Below the pieces are notes generated by a model, which did no database searches, had not been told where the DNA came from, and saw nothing but the letters and a program-made list of their open reading frames with translations. The position numbers and the translations under genes are program-made. Below are positions 1 to 9,427 of a DNA stretch of 64,000 nt, in pieces; the first letter of the stretch is position 1; every line of letters starts with the position of its first letter. Origin of the DNA: Notamacropus eugenii (Eukaryota > Chordata > Mammalia > Diprotodontia > Macropodidae); contig NC_092876.1 in assembly GCF_028372415.1 (NCBI RefSeq), positions 63,330,885 through 63,394,884 of the forward strand, written 5' to 3'.

Positions 1-35
1 GGCCCCTTTATTTCCTGTCCCATCTGACCTAAGGG

Positions 36-281
36 AAGCCAGGTAGCAAAGTGGATAGAGCTCCAGGCCTGGAGTCAGGAAGACTCATTTTCCTGAGCTC
101 AAATCCAGCTTCAGATTCTTCCTAGCTGTGTGACCCTGGGCAAGTCACTTAACTCTGTTTGCCTCAGTTTCCTCATCTGTAAAATGAACTGGAAAAGGAA
201 ATGGCAAACCACTCCAGGATCTTTGCAAGAAAACCTTAAATGGGGTCACTAAGAATCAGGTACAAATGAAAAACAACTGAA
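36..281 (+). repeat. Marsupial tRNA-derived CORE-SINE (MAR1/WSINE1-like)
   Basis: A tRNA-like head (AGGTAGCAAAGTGGATAGAG), the CORE block 'TAGCTGTGTGACCCTGGGCA' and the tail 'GGGGTCACTAAGAATCAGG' are all readable in order. This family recurs through the window and identifies the genome as marsupial. Confidence 0.88.
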
Positions 282-356
282 AATGACCTAAAGTTCCAAG
301 TGCTATTTTGACACTCCCCTCGATCAAGTAGTAGCATGGTACCTGTTCTTGGGTAG

Positions 357-440
<84 letters not shown>
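357..440. repeat. (CT)n microsatellite
   Basis: About 84 bp of almost pure CT dinucleotide. The overlapping Glu/Arg open frame is an artefact of the repeat. Confidence 0.97.
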
Positions 441-445
<5 letters not shown>

Positions 446-1120
446 CTCTGCCTGTATAGAACCCAACGAGCCTGGGTCATTTCACAATCTTTTTATTCTT
501 TCCAAAGTTCAAGTTCTAAGTCCCTTCTGACTGGCTGACAGTGCCCTCCCAGGAAGTAGCCCTAGAGATATAAATTCATACTAAGGTATAAAGGACTGAC
601 TTCGGAGCCTTTCATGAGAAAGGGTTAGTTTGGGCAGGAAATGGGGAAGAGAGCACTAGGCTCCTGAAGCAGAGAGAGGGAAGCTGAGGAAGGGGAGGGG
701 AAAAGACTGGAACCTTCTGGCACACAGTAGGAGCTTATTAAATGTTTACTGAGTGACTTCCCAGATCTGATGGAAGGATGTAGGATTCTGGAAAGGGCTT
801 GGTGAATAAGGTCTAGCTGCTTCGTGTCACATAGGACCCACACAGGGAGAGTAGGAGTGCGGCAATGGCCCAGAGGCAGGCACCTGCTAAAAATGAATAA
901 AGGGGGTTTCCAAAGGCTTAGCATAATTTTAAACTACAGTATTAAATTTTTGGAGACCCTGTAGAGCAAAAGCATTTGCTCTATGGGGCAATGCTGTCAC
1001 CTGGTGGACAGATCTGGTAATAACCTTGCTATGGGGTGGCCATCCATAGAGAATCACAGACCATTAGAAGGATTGTCAGAATATAGAAAGTGCCAGCTGG
1101 AAGGGAGCGCTGGTCAACTG
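441..1120. other. No recognised feature; unique sequence
   Basis: This stretch lies downstream of LACTBL1 on its strand. I see no exon-like frame and no recognisable repeat beyond short simple tracts. Confidence 0.5.
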
Positions 1121-1124
1121 GGGC

Positions 1125-1425
1125 AGTAGAAATGGCACTCAGTTTTGGAGTCCAAGCTACTTCTCCTTGCATAATATCGGACAAATCACCTAATTCCTCC
1201 AGGCCTCAGTTTCCACATATGTAAAATCCACACTGTCTAAGGTCCCCTTTCTGCTCTAAATCTGATCTGAGAGCACAGAATGCTAGAGCCAAAAGAGACC
1301 TTGGGAAGCATCTAGATAAGGAAACTGAGCCCCAGAGAGGTAACAGAATCTATCCAAAGTCAGTGAGTGTCGCAGCTGGAATTCAAGCCCAAGCCTCTCC
1401 TTGCCTGCCATTCCATATTGCAAAG
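1125..1425. repeat. Two MIR-type SINE remnants
   Basis: At about 1125-1255 a plus-orientation MIR core is readable ('CAGTTTCCACATATGTAAAA'). At about 1260-1425 a minus-orientation copy follows ('AAGGAAACTGAGCCCCAGAG'). Both are diverged. Confidence 0.6.
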
Positions 1426-1512
1426 CTCAAGCCCTCCCTCCCAACTCTGACATTCCCTGATTCCGTCACACCAGTGGAGACCAAGGAGGTCAGAGGTGAG
1501 GGTGGAGTGAGG

Positions 1513-2497
1513 TCACACTGAAGCATTGAAGACAGGTTTCTGGGCCATTCGAAGGACTTTGTAAGTGTTCAAACCAGGAGCATCAAAGCCTGGGGAGAGT
1601 CCCCTCTGGTCAAAGGGATAAAAGTTGAGGAGCTGGCCATGCTGAGTCTCCAAGGGAAGCCAGGCTGCCCCCAGGGGCAGGACACAGGGGAACTCTTTGT
1701 CCACAACCACCTGGAAGACGCGGCCCTGCAGGTGATGCAGCTTCAGGGTCCGGAACTTGGCTGGGATCAGCTTCTCCACTTGGGGTCCAAACTGCCGCAT
1801 GCAAAGCTCCCCAGAGGACCCAAGGAGGATCTCATAGAAGGTAAAGTTGGCATAGGTGTAGAAGCCCAAGAAAGGGCGTGGGCTAGGTGGAGGCACTAGC
1901 CTCCCCTCGACCTCCCGGAAAGCTGTCTCCATGGCAGGGATGAGGACGTCATAGACTTGGGTCACCAGGTCCAGCCCTGGTGGACGGGGCCCTGCCATGA
2001 GCACGATGAAGCTGAGCTTTAGCTGAGGAACCAGGGAGAAGGTAGCAGCATAGCCATCCAGGTCACCATCCTTCCGCACGATGCTATACCCCCGCTGGGT
2101 GTGGAACTCCCATGGTGTGCCTGTCTGGTTGGCAAAGTAGGACCCAGGACAGGTGAGGAGAGGGGTCAGCATGGTCTTAAGTGTGTCCGGTGCCAAGAGA
2201 CTCTGGGGGGCACTTCCAAGGAGCACCATTGCCAGTTTGGCCAAGTCAGCAGGTGTGGAGTACATCTGGCCAGAGGGGCGATACCAGCCAAGGTCATAGA
2301 GTGGGGCTGGGTGTCCGCTGCCATAGAAACCTGCAGCCATCCGAGCCTGCACCCAGGGCACCAAGTCAAAGCCTGTGTCCTCCATTCCCAGCCGATCCAG
2401 GATGTTCTCAGACACCCACTGCTGGTAGTCCCTATTGTCTGTGTGCCTGGCCAACACGTGGGCCAGCAGGGAGAAGGCTAAGGTACTGTAATGACAC
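1513..2497 (-). CDS. LACTBL1: LACTBL1 exon 7, last coding exon
   Basis: The acceptor is CTTGTTCCAG. The exon holds 327 codons and TGA at 1513-1515. It begins CHYSTLAFSLLAHVLA, carrying the Tyr of the second motif. It then shows 'PSGQMYSTPADLAKLAMVLL', typical of the class C alpha/beta region, and 'RKDGDLDGYAATFSLVP' with the third motif (KxG). About 160 residues follow the third motif, a C-terminal extension longer than in bacterial enzymes. An open frame continues upstream into the intron to 2574, but the splice acceptor and phase fix the exon start. Confidence 0.93.
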
Positions 2498-5400
2498 CTG
2501 GAACAAGAACAAAGACCTGTAATGTGGGCACATGGGTCCAGATACTTGGATGTGGCCTGGCTACGGGACATCACTCTGGAATCTCAGTCTCCTCGAATGT
2601 AAAATGAGGCATTTGGATTATGTGGTCTCTTAGGGCCTTCCCAGCTCTGACACTCTGGGTTCTAAGGGCCCTCCCAGCTCTGACATCCTGTGTTCTAAGG
2701 ACCCTCCCAGCTCTGACATCCTGTGTTCTAAGGGACCTCTCAATTCTGACATTCTATGTTCTAAGAGCCCTTCTTATTCTAACATTTTATGCTTTTCTCA
2801 GACAGAATTCCTCCAGGGACCTGAGAAGGACCCCAGCAGTTTCCTTGGCCCTGTTAGGCATAGCCCTCTCCCAGAACAGGAACCTGAGAGGTTTCCCCCA
2901 ACCTGGTTCCGGGATCAGCCACCAGGACATCATCTTTCAGGAGAGCCAGGGCATCCTCGGTGCTTCCCCGCCACAGCAGAGTGGTTGAGCGGAGTCTTCT
3001 GGGTAGCCCTGTAAAGGAAGTGAAGGAAGAGAGAGCCCCTGACCCAGTTGGGCATGGTTGGAGTAGGGCAGGTTAAGCAAAGGGCTAAGAGTGAGGACAA
3101 CTAGTCCCCAGTCCCACTACAGGGGTGCCAGGGATCTCCTCAGCAAGAACGTATATAAAGATGTGGGAAATAGAACATGGTCCATAAACACCTCTGTTAT
3201 TGTTGAGCCATTTCAGTCCTCTCTGACTCTGTGACCCCATTTGGGGTTTTCTTGGCTGAGATACTAGAGTGGTTTGCCATTTCCTTCTCCAGCTCATTTT
3301 ACAGATGAGGAAACTGAGGCAACCAAAGTTAAGTGACTTGCCCAAGGTCACACAGATAGGAAGTATCTGAGGCTGGATTTGAACTCAGGTCTTCCTGACT
3401 CCAAATCTGGCACCCGTGCCACCTTGCTACCCCTACACTGGCTCTCAAGCTGGAAGGGACCTCAGAGGTCATCTTACAGATGGAGAAACTGAGACCCAAA
3501 GAGACTGGTGACTAATCAAGGGTCCCACAGAGAGTGAAGCGGAGGCAAAATTCAAACCCAGGTCCAAACCCAGAACTCTCTCTTCACTGCACCATGTTTC
3601 ATGGAGAAGATGTTCTTGAGCTAAGCCTTTTAAAAAAGGATAAATAAGATTTCAAAAGAGGAAGATTAGGAGGAGGGAAATAAAGAGTGAAGAATATATT
3701 CCAGGCACAAGGGATAGCATGAGTAAAAAGAAGGGGATGGGTTCCCAGGACTGAATTTTCTGTATAAAATTCCCAATTTTCTTTATTTCTGCACTCATTA
3801 ATGACCCCAACAACCTGCATTTATCAGCTTCATATTTTTCAAAGCACTTTCACATCCTTTAATTTCTTCATTCAATCTTCACAATTACTCTGAAATAGGA
3901 ATGGAGAACTTGTGGCCTCAAGGCTGCATGGTGACCCTCTAGGTCCTCAAGTGTGGCCGGCTACACTTGAGGACCTAGAGGGTCACATGTGGCCTTGAGG
4001 CCGCAAGTTCTCCACCCCTATGAGGTTGGAGAAGAGGAAAATAAACAATTATTAATCACCCACTATTACTAAGAGCTTTGTAAATGTTTCCTCATTTGAT
4101 CCTCACAACATCCCTAGGAGGTAGGTGCTATTATTATCTTCATTTTACAGTTGAGGAAACTGAGGCAGGCAGAAAGTAAGTGACTTGAGCAGGGTCACAC
4201 AGTGGTAGGTGTCTGAGGCTGGATTTGACCTGAGGTCTTCCTGACTCCGGGGACAGTGCTCCATTCACTGGGTCACCTAGCTTGGTAGTTTCGTTTTAAG
4301 GTGTTCCCATTCCAATACTGTCCATCACTGAGTTTCCACAATCATCTCCCTATTTATGGGTACAGGAGATCTTCTCACCTGAAAGCTGACTAGCCATTCT
4401 TCGGAGAGTTACTGTCGTAGGTGGGGCCCCCTTCTCCAGCCCGTCCATCGGGCCTCCCCAGACAGGGCGGAATCCTGCTCCAAGTGGGTTTTTGATTCTG
4501 AAGCCTTGGGCATAGCGCTCCAGGGGGTCATCGAGGGATTTCACAATGCCTTCCTCCCACAGGCGGTACAGCATGATGGTGGGGAAGATCTTGGAGATGC
4601 TGGCAATCCTGTCCAAAGGCAGCACCATTATCCCCCACAGCTCCCTCTCCCATCCTACCCACCAGAGACCCAGGGTGGGCTTGAAATGGTTGGAGGATCA
4701 GGTAAGAAAACTAAGGTTGTTTAACCTGGCAAAGAAGACACTGGGAGGCAAGACAGCAGGGACAGAGAAAGAAGGAGTTCTGTGTCTGTATTTGAGGAGC
4801 TGTTGTGGGTTCCAGGGATTACTACTGGTCTTTCTGGTCCAGAGGGTAGAACCAGGAGAAATGGGTGGATGTTCCAGAGTGAAAATTACAACTGTATGTA
4901 AGAAAGAACTTTCTAACTGTGTGAGCTCTCCAGCCTTTGAATGGGCTGTTTTGTAAGATACAGAGCCAGAGGTGTAGGAGGGATTATGGTGGTCTCTAAG
5001 GGCCCTCCCTTAGATACTGTGTTCTAAGGTCCATTCTACCTCTGGCATTTTATGTCCTGGGTCTCTTCCAGTTTTAAGGTTCTATGTTCTAAGGACTAAT
5101 CCAGCTCATACACTGTATGGTCTAAAGCCACTTTCATCTCCAACATTCTATGTTCTAAGGACCCTTCCAGTCCATATATTGTGTTCTTGAGTTACTTTCA
5201 TCTCCACCATTCTATGTTTTAAAATTCTATGTTCTAAGGCATCTTCCAGCTCTAGCTTTCTTTACTCTTGCACTGTGTTCTAATCTCAATTTCCTCTCTA
5301 ATATTTTGTGGCTATAACTTGATGCTGACTTTGAAAGTTATCAGATTATCACAGCACTTAGGAATTAGGGTTCCCTGGTTCTAGAGAAAGTATGGCTGTA

Positions 5401-7480
5401 AGGGGGAGATACTAACTGCTGTCAGCTCTCTGAAGGTCTGGTATACAGAGGAACTGGTTCTGTGTTCTTTCCACCTCATCACACGTTTTCCAGGTATAGG
5501 CTAAAATGGCAAGATTAATGACTCAAGCCAAACCTCATGTGCTGATGGGAAAAACATTATATTGGGAGCCAGACGATCAAATTCAAATCCTGACTCGGCC
5601 ACTTAGTATGACCTTAGGAAAGTCATTTAACTTCTCTGGGCCTCAGTTTCCTCATCTGTAAAGTGATGAAGGTGGACTCTTCTAGCCCTGGATCTATGAT
5701 GCTAAGTTATGTCTCCTGTCCAGACCCCAGTTTCCTCATTTATAAAATGAGAAGACCAGACCAGACGGATTCTAAGGTGAGTCTGAACATTCGATGATCT
5801 TATGGTAGGGAAGCCTGTCTCATTTCAGAGGTTTGTGGCTGAGACTCAAGGCCTGCTGCCAACACTTCATTCTCTCCCTGCCAGGGTCCCCTGTTTCCTA
5901 TTCCCCACCCTTCCGCACACTCAGCACAGGGCCCCAAAGCCTGATCAGCTTACCGGTAGATGGTATATTGGCTGGGAGGCCCTGAGGCCCTGTTGGAACC
6001 ATTCCTCCAGCCAAAGTTCCCAGTCCACAGCACAGTGTCATTGTAGACGACCACAGCAGATATGGCTGTGAGGCCTGGGGCAGTGGGCATTGTTTGTCGC
6101 AGAATCTTATCCACCTTGTGGGGAGCAGAGAGGCAGCCTTAGAGGAGGAGCTGAATTCCCATATGCCACTGCTTGGTCCAGCACATAGTCCCCTATCCCT
6201 GGAATACTTCCCTCCCATGTGGGGCCCCTCTACTCTCAGCTCCAGCATCCCCCCATTGCGCATACTGTTCCCCTGAATTTCTTGTTTTTCTGTCTCCATA
6301 CCAAACTCCCACTCCATCTTCCAGAAGTGACAGAAAGCCCAACAGAATCCTCGTTTGTAACAAAAAAGTAATAGAGATTGGCCATATCTGCCCATGTATG
6401 TCTCATCCTGCTCCCATAGGCCCTCACCTCTCTAGTGCACTTTATCATTTGGGTTCTGCCATGTTTCAGCCCTTTCTGTTTTTGTGGCCACTGTATATTG
6501 CTCCCCCTGGTTTATACTGACCTTCTCCAGGGCCTCCTTCAACACGGGGAGGGGATGCTCTAGGGGCACAGGTTCTGGATAACGGGGACACATCCTCACA
6601 GTTTCTGAGATCACTTCTATGACAGAGGAACCTGCAGAGAATAATAACAAATACGGTGCCATCCAGTTCCCAAAGGATTTTCCTCCCAGCAACACTACAA
6701 AGTAGGTGGTGTGAGTACCATGATCTCCATTTTACAGAAGAAAAGCCTGGGTCCCAGAGTGACTGGCTCAAAGTCACATAGCTAGTAAGAAACAGAGACA
6801 AGAACATGCAGGTCTCCTGATTCCCCGTATCAGACCCTTCCATTGTACTCCACTGCTTCAACAGTGAATGAGGTCGTTCACTGGGCAGGCCAGAGGGCAA
6901 GCTCCCCCCTAGTCCATCCCCTCCCCATCAGCGACCTGCCTTCAAGCAGTAGTCGCCTGAGACCCAAGGGTCTCTGCTCCACCTGCCACCCTCCCCCAAG
7001 TGAAAGGAGGATTCATTTTGTGCCCAAAGTACAAAAATTGCTAAAAATGCATCTGGGAATATAGGATTATAGAGATTTCTATCTGGATTGAATCTTTGAC
7101 ATCCTTTAGTCCAGACCCCTCATTTTACAGATCAGGAAACTGAGGTCCAAAGAACAACTTGCTCAAGTTCTCATAACAAATACCTGAGTCAGAATTTGAA
7201 CTCAGTACCTCTGACCCCCCAAATCCAGGGTGATTTCCTCTCCACTCTCTGCAAATGGAGGGGTAGGGAGGTGGGAACAATGATCCTGGAACTCTAAGGT
7301 ATGACAAAAGAACCGATGGGCAGGTTCCCTCACTCACTTACCGAGCTCTGCCTTCCGGAGGTGATACTGCCATAGAAAACAGCCGGTCATTGCCACCGAC
7401 AGGAGGAAGAAGAAGCCGGCCAGTGCGGGAGCCCACTTTCCCTTCACCTTGGGCAGTGTCAGCCCTGGACATACCTGCAG

Positions 7481-7512
<32 letters not shown>

Positions 7513-9427
7513 TACACACACACACACACACACACAAAATACAGGTGGTAGAAGTCCTAGAAAGGAAACCTGAGACACCCAGGGGTGAATAGGACACTCC
7601 TTAGAGGCAGATCCAAACCCTTTGTTTTACAGATGGAGAAACTGAGACACAGAGAAGGCATCTAACTTACCAAGGTCACACAGCAAGGCCATGATGGAGA
7701 GAGGGCAGGCAGCTAAGTCTTCTGAGACTTCCAGTCTAGTGCTCTTTTAACTACCTCCCTGTGTCTTTAGCCTTAAGCTCCTTCTGATTCCCTTTACCTG
7801 TCTTGCCTTGAGTGTCTCCAGCTCCCTTAGCACCTAAGACCTCCCCTGTTATGCTTACACTTCTAGAGTGAAACCCATATGGCCCCAGTTAGTGAGAAAA
7901 GGGAGTGGGGCATTGTAGGGAACATTCTTGGGAGTAAGCACCAGGGGCATTATCCCTTGGGATGAGAGCCCAGATGCCATGGATTTGTCTATTGCCCTAA
8001 TGGCTCATGAGAGTGAACTGGAAAACAACCAGAATGATTTAGAATCATAGAGGGATAGAATGTCAGTGCTGGGAGGCCTTTTAGAACACAGGATGTCAGA
8101 GCTGAGAAGAGACCCTGGAGGTCAATGAATTCAATATTACCCTATCCCCATGGTACAGATAAGTCAATTTAATTCCTTAGAGGTGACCTGCCTTGCCCAG
8201 AGTCATGTTGCCAGTTCAGAGCAAAGTATAGAACCCAAATATGTTGATTTCTACTGCCAAGTTCCTTCTACCTCCGTCACAATGAGTCTTCTCCCAACTT
8301 CTGGATGGCTGGGGTACAGTACACATGGAGCGGCATACACACTGCCTGCCCTACCTCTAACCTTACTCTCGAGACACTGAAAGACCGTAAGACTGAGTAG
8401 GACCTGTAAGGGAGAAGAACAACAGCCTAAACCTTGCCCCATCACCTGCCTGGAACTGATCAAGCTGACTCAAGGGAGGCTGCCCCAGACCAGCTAGGCC
8501 ACATCTCTTCCCCTGGGATCCCACAGCCCAGAGCCACTACATAAAAAGAGGCATTGTTGTGTACTAGACACTGGTCAGGGCTGACATAGAAACTCAGTGG
8601 AGGAGGAAGAGGATGAGGGGGAGAAAGAGGAGAGGGAGGAGGAAGGGGAGCATGATGCTGGCAGGAGTAGGTCACCCCAGATCAATCAGCCTTTATGTCC
8701 TGCCAAGGATCACCCTCATCTCCGGCCCTCAGTTGATCCCTGGCAGCAGGCTCTAACCCCAGGATTTGTTCCCATAATCTCTCTCTTGAGGGAATGGGTC
8801 TTTATCTCTAATCTGCCAGCTGCATCGACTCTAGCCTCTAGCCTAGTTTCCTCTTAGGAATGCAAAAGAGGGAAGTGATTTCCAGACTCTGGGAGTCCTT
8901 TCTCTCCCTTCTCAATTGTGGCTCTGCACTTAAGGGACCAATCAGACCTTCCTAGGCTTAGTGTGACATCCCCCACCCTCCCCATTCTGTTGTCAAACTC
9001 TGCAAACCCCATACCTCTTCCGTCAAGAAGACTCCCAGAAAGTAAGTATAGTCCTTTGTCTGCCAACTTCTATCTAACCTGAGGAGTAGGTACTGAGTGA
9101 ACAGATTATCTCTAAGGTCCCTCCTAGCCCTAGCATTCTTTGCTCCAAGGACCCTCCCAGCTCTGACATTCTGTTATCTTAGGGCCCTTCTAACTGACAT
9201 CCTATGTCCTAAGGTCCCTCCCAGCTCTGACATTTCTGGGTTCTAAGTCCCTTCTCAGTTCTGTGTGAAAGTGGGAACTGAATTTTATTTCTGGAAAGGA
9301 GCTTAGAATGCATCCCAATTCTACTACTAACTACTTGGAAGGTAGTGGTAGAAACTGTGGCGGGCTTAGGGGTTGGAGTGAGACTTCCTTCAAATGAGCT
9401 CCTTACCTGGGGCTTCAACCCAGCCAT
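1513..9427 (-). CDS. LACTBL1: LACTBL1, beta-lactamase-like 1, seven coding exons
   Basis: Exons in transcript order: 9427-9407, 7474-7342, 6631-6522, 6114-5954, 4608-4379, 3008-2903, 2497-1513. They join in phase (0,1,0,2,1,2) and give 1746 coding bases including TGA, i.e. 581 residues with no internal stop, so the gene looks functional. Seen: a hydrophobic anchor at about residues 21-45, then a serine beta-lactamase/PBP-type domain with S145-I-S-K148 (SxxK catalytic motif), Y257-S-T259 at the expected YxN position, and K396-D-G398 at the KTG position. Family knowledge: LACTB-like proteins derive from bacterial class C beta-lactamases/PBPs; the substrate of LACTBL1 is not known to me. The N-terminal anchor suggests a type II membrane protein. 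The Thr in place of Asn in the second motif makes classical beta-lactamase activity doubtful. The gene name rests on the domain order and on synteny with KDM1A. Confidence 0.9.
2626..2790. repeat. 33-bp minisatellite, five units, LACTBL1 intron 6
   Basis: Five consecutive units of exactly 33 bp, each containing 'TCTAAGGGCCCTCCCAGCTC' or a close variant followed by 'TGACATCCTGTGT'. Because 33 bp is 11 codons, the plus frame shows an 11-residue periodicity (VLRALPALTS..). The sequence resembles the 3' end of MIR/THER-type SINEs that has been tandemly amplified. Confidence 0.85.
2903..3008 (-). CDS. LACTBL1: LACTBL1 exon 6
   Basis: The acceptor is CTTCCTTTACAG and the exit is phase 2. The donor reads CCAG/GTTGGG, weaker than consensus at +3 and +4. 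The translation, from LPRRLRSTTLLWRGSTEDAL to KDDVLVADPGTR, joins in frame to exon 7 through a split Arg codon (AG/G). Confidence 0.83.
3195..3433 (-). repeat. Marsupial CORE-SINE
   Basis: Reverse orientation, with 'GTGACCCCATTTGGGGTTTT', 'CCATTTCCTTCTCCAGCTCA' and 'AAGTGACTTGCCCAAGGTCA' in order. It lies in LACTBL1 intron 5. Confidence 0.88.
3895..4022. mobile_element. hAT-type palindromic MITE, short form
   Basis: Two arms of about 60 bp (3895-3955 and 3962-4022) are reverse complements with only a few mismatches and one 1-nt indel, separated by about 6 bp. The end sequence 'GGAGAACTTGTGGCCTCAAG' matches the 38866-39005 copy. The internal part found in that copy is missing here, leaving an almost pure hairpin. 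Confidence 0.8.
4041..4285 (-). repeat. THER1/MIR SINE
   Basis: Reverse-orientation SINE with 'AGGAGGTAGGTGCTATTATT', 'TTGAGGAAACTGAGGCAGGC' and 'CTGAGGTCTTCCTGACTCCG'. It lies immediately 3' (plus strand) of the MITE and upstream of LACTBL1 exon 5. Confidence 0.82.
4379..4608 (-). CDS. LACTBL1: LACTBL1 exon 5, catalytic SxxK motif
   Basis: The acceptor is TTTGGACAG and the donor G/GTGAGA (phase 1). The exon opens R-IASISKIFPTIMLYRLWEEG, so the putative nucleophile Ser145 and general-base Lys148 lie four to seven codons from the exon border. The following 'SLDDPLERYAQGF' matches the usual segment after the catalytic helix. Confidence 0.93.
4983..5262. repeat. Degenerate copies of the 33-bp minisatellite
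   Basis: About seven or eight diverged units built on 'TATGTTCTAAGG..' plus 'CTTCCAGCTCTAGC' spaced 30-40 bp apart. This is the same unit as at 2626-2790 but much more decayed. Confidence 0.65.
5545..5725 (+). repeat. MIR SINE
   Basis: Plus-orientation CORE ('CAGTTTCCTCATCTGTAAAG') preceded by 'TTCAAATCCTGACTCGGCCA'. It lies in LACTBL1 intron 4. Confidence 0.75.
5954..6114 (-). CDS. LACTBL1: LACTBL1 exon 4, start of the lactamase fold
   Basis: The acceptor is CTCCCCACAAG and the donor CG/GTAAGC (phase 2). The translation runs from VDKILRQTMPTAPGLTAISA to QYTIYR. The pattern 'PGLTAISAVVVYND' followed by 'WTGNFGWRN' matches the first beta strands and the G-x-G-x-R-type turn that precede the SxxK helix in class C-type proteins. 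Confidence 0.9.
6522..6631 (-). CDS. LACTBL1: LACTBL1 exon 3, stalk region
   Basis: The acceptor is TTATTCTCTGCAG and the donor AAG/GTCAGT; the exon enters in phase 1 and leaves in phase 0. It encodes a linker with a Pro-rich stretch (CPRYPEPVPLEHPLPVLKEA) between the membrane anchor and the enzyme domain. Confidence 0.87.
6690..6845 (-). repeat. MIR SINE
   Basis: Reverse-orientation MIR: 'ATGATCTCCATTTTACAGAA', then 'AAAGTCACATAGCTAGTAAG'. It lies in LACTBL1 intron 2. Confidence 0.7.
7090..7230 (-). repeat. MIR SINE
   Basis: Reverse MIR: 'CATTTTACAGATCAGGAAAC' followed by 'AGAATTTGAACTCAGTACCT'. It lies in LACTBL1 intron 2, about 110 bp from the exon 2 donor. Confidence 0.7.
7342..7474 (-). 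CDS. LACTBL1: LACTBL1 exon 2, membrane anchor
   Basis: This exon encodes the basic pre-segment (KVKGKW) and the single hydrophobic helix (core ALAGFFFLLSVAMTGCFLW). The acceptor is CTGCAG directly behind a TG microsatellite; the donor is GTAAGT, phase 1. The exon itself begins GTATGT, which resembles a donor. Basic residues before the helix and the catalytic domain after it fit type II topology. Confidence 0.88.
7481..7536. repeat. (CA)n / (TG)n microsatellite abutting LACTBL1 exon 2
   Basis: About 55 bp of CA with two CATA interruptions. On the transcribed strand it is a TG tract ending seven bases before the exon 2 AG, so it takes the place of a polypyrimidine tract. Confidence 0.95.
7612..8260 (-). 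repeat. Two reverse MIR-type remnants in LACTBL1 intron 1
   Basis: One copy is at about 7612-7755 ('TTTTACAGATGGAGAAACTG'), the other at about 8040-8260 ('GATGTCAGAGCTGAGAAGAG' then 'TGCCTTGCCCAGAGTCATGT'). Sequence between them is unassigned. Confidence 0.55.
8261..9107. other. LACTBL1 intron 1, unassigned sequence
   Basis: Contains a purine-rich GAGGAGGA stretch near 8596-8660. I see no exon that would join in phase and no recognisable repeat. Confidence 0.45.
9108..9262. repeat. 33-bp minisatellite, LACTBL1 intron 1
   Basis: Four to five diverged units ('AAGGTCCCTCCCAGCTCTGA' and variants) of the family at 2626-2790. They end about 145 bp downstream of the exon 1 donor. Confidence 0.75.
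9407..9427 (-). CDS. LACTBL1: LACTBL1 coding exon 1 (MAGLKPQ)
   Basis: The ATG at 9427 opens seven codons ending CAG, followed by the donor GTAAGG (phase 0). The start is chosen because it is the only ATG that joins in frame to exon 2 through a good donor. The 5' UTR and any upstream non-coding exon were not resolved. Confidence 0.75.

Noticed and set aside
2498-2574. Frame continuing upstream of LACTBL1 exon 7
   Set aside because: It is intronic: a good acceptor at 2498-2499 and a phase-matched exon 6 explain the real start.
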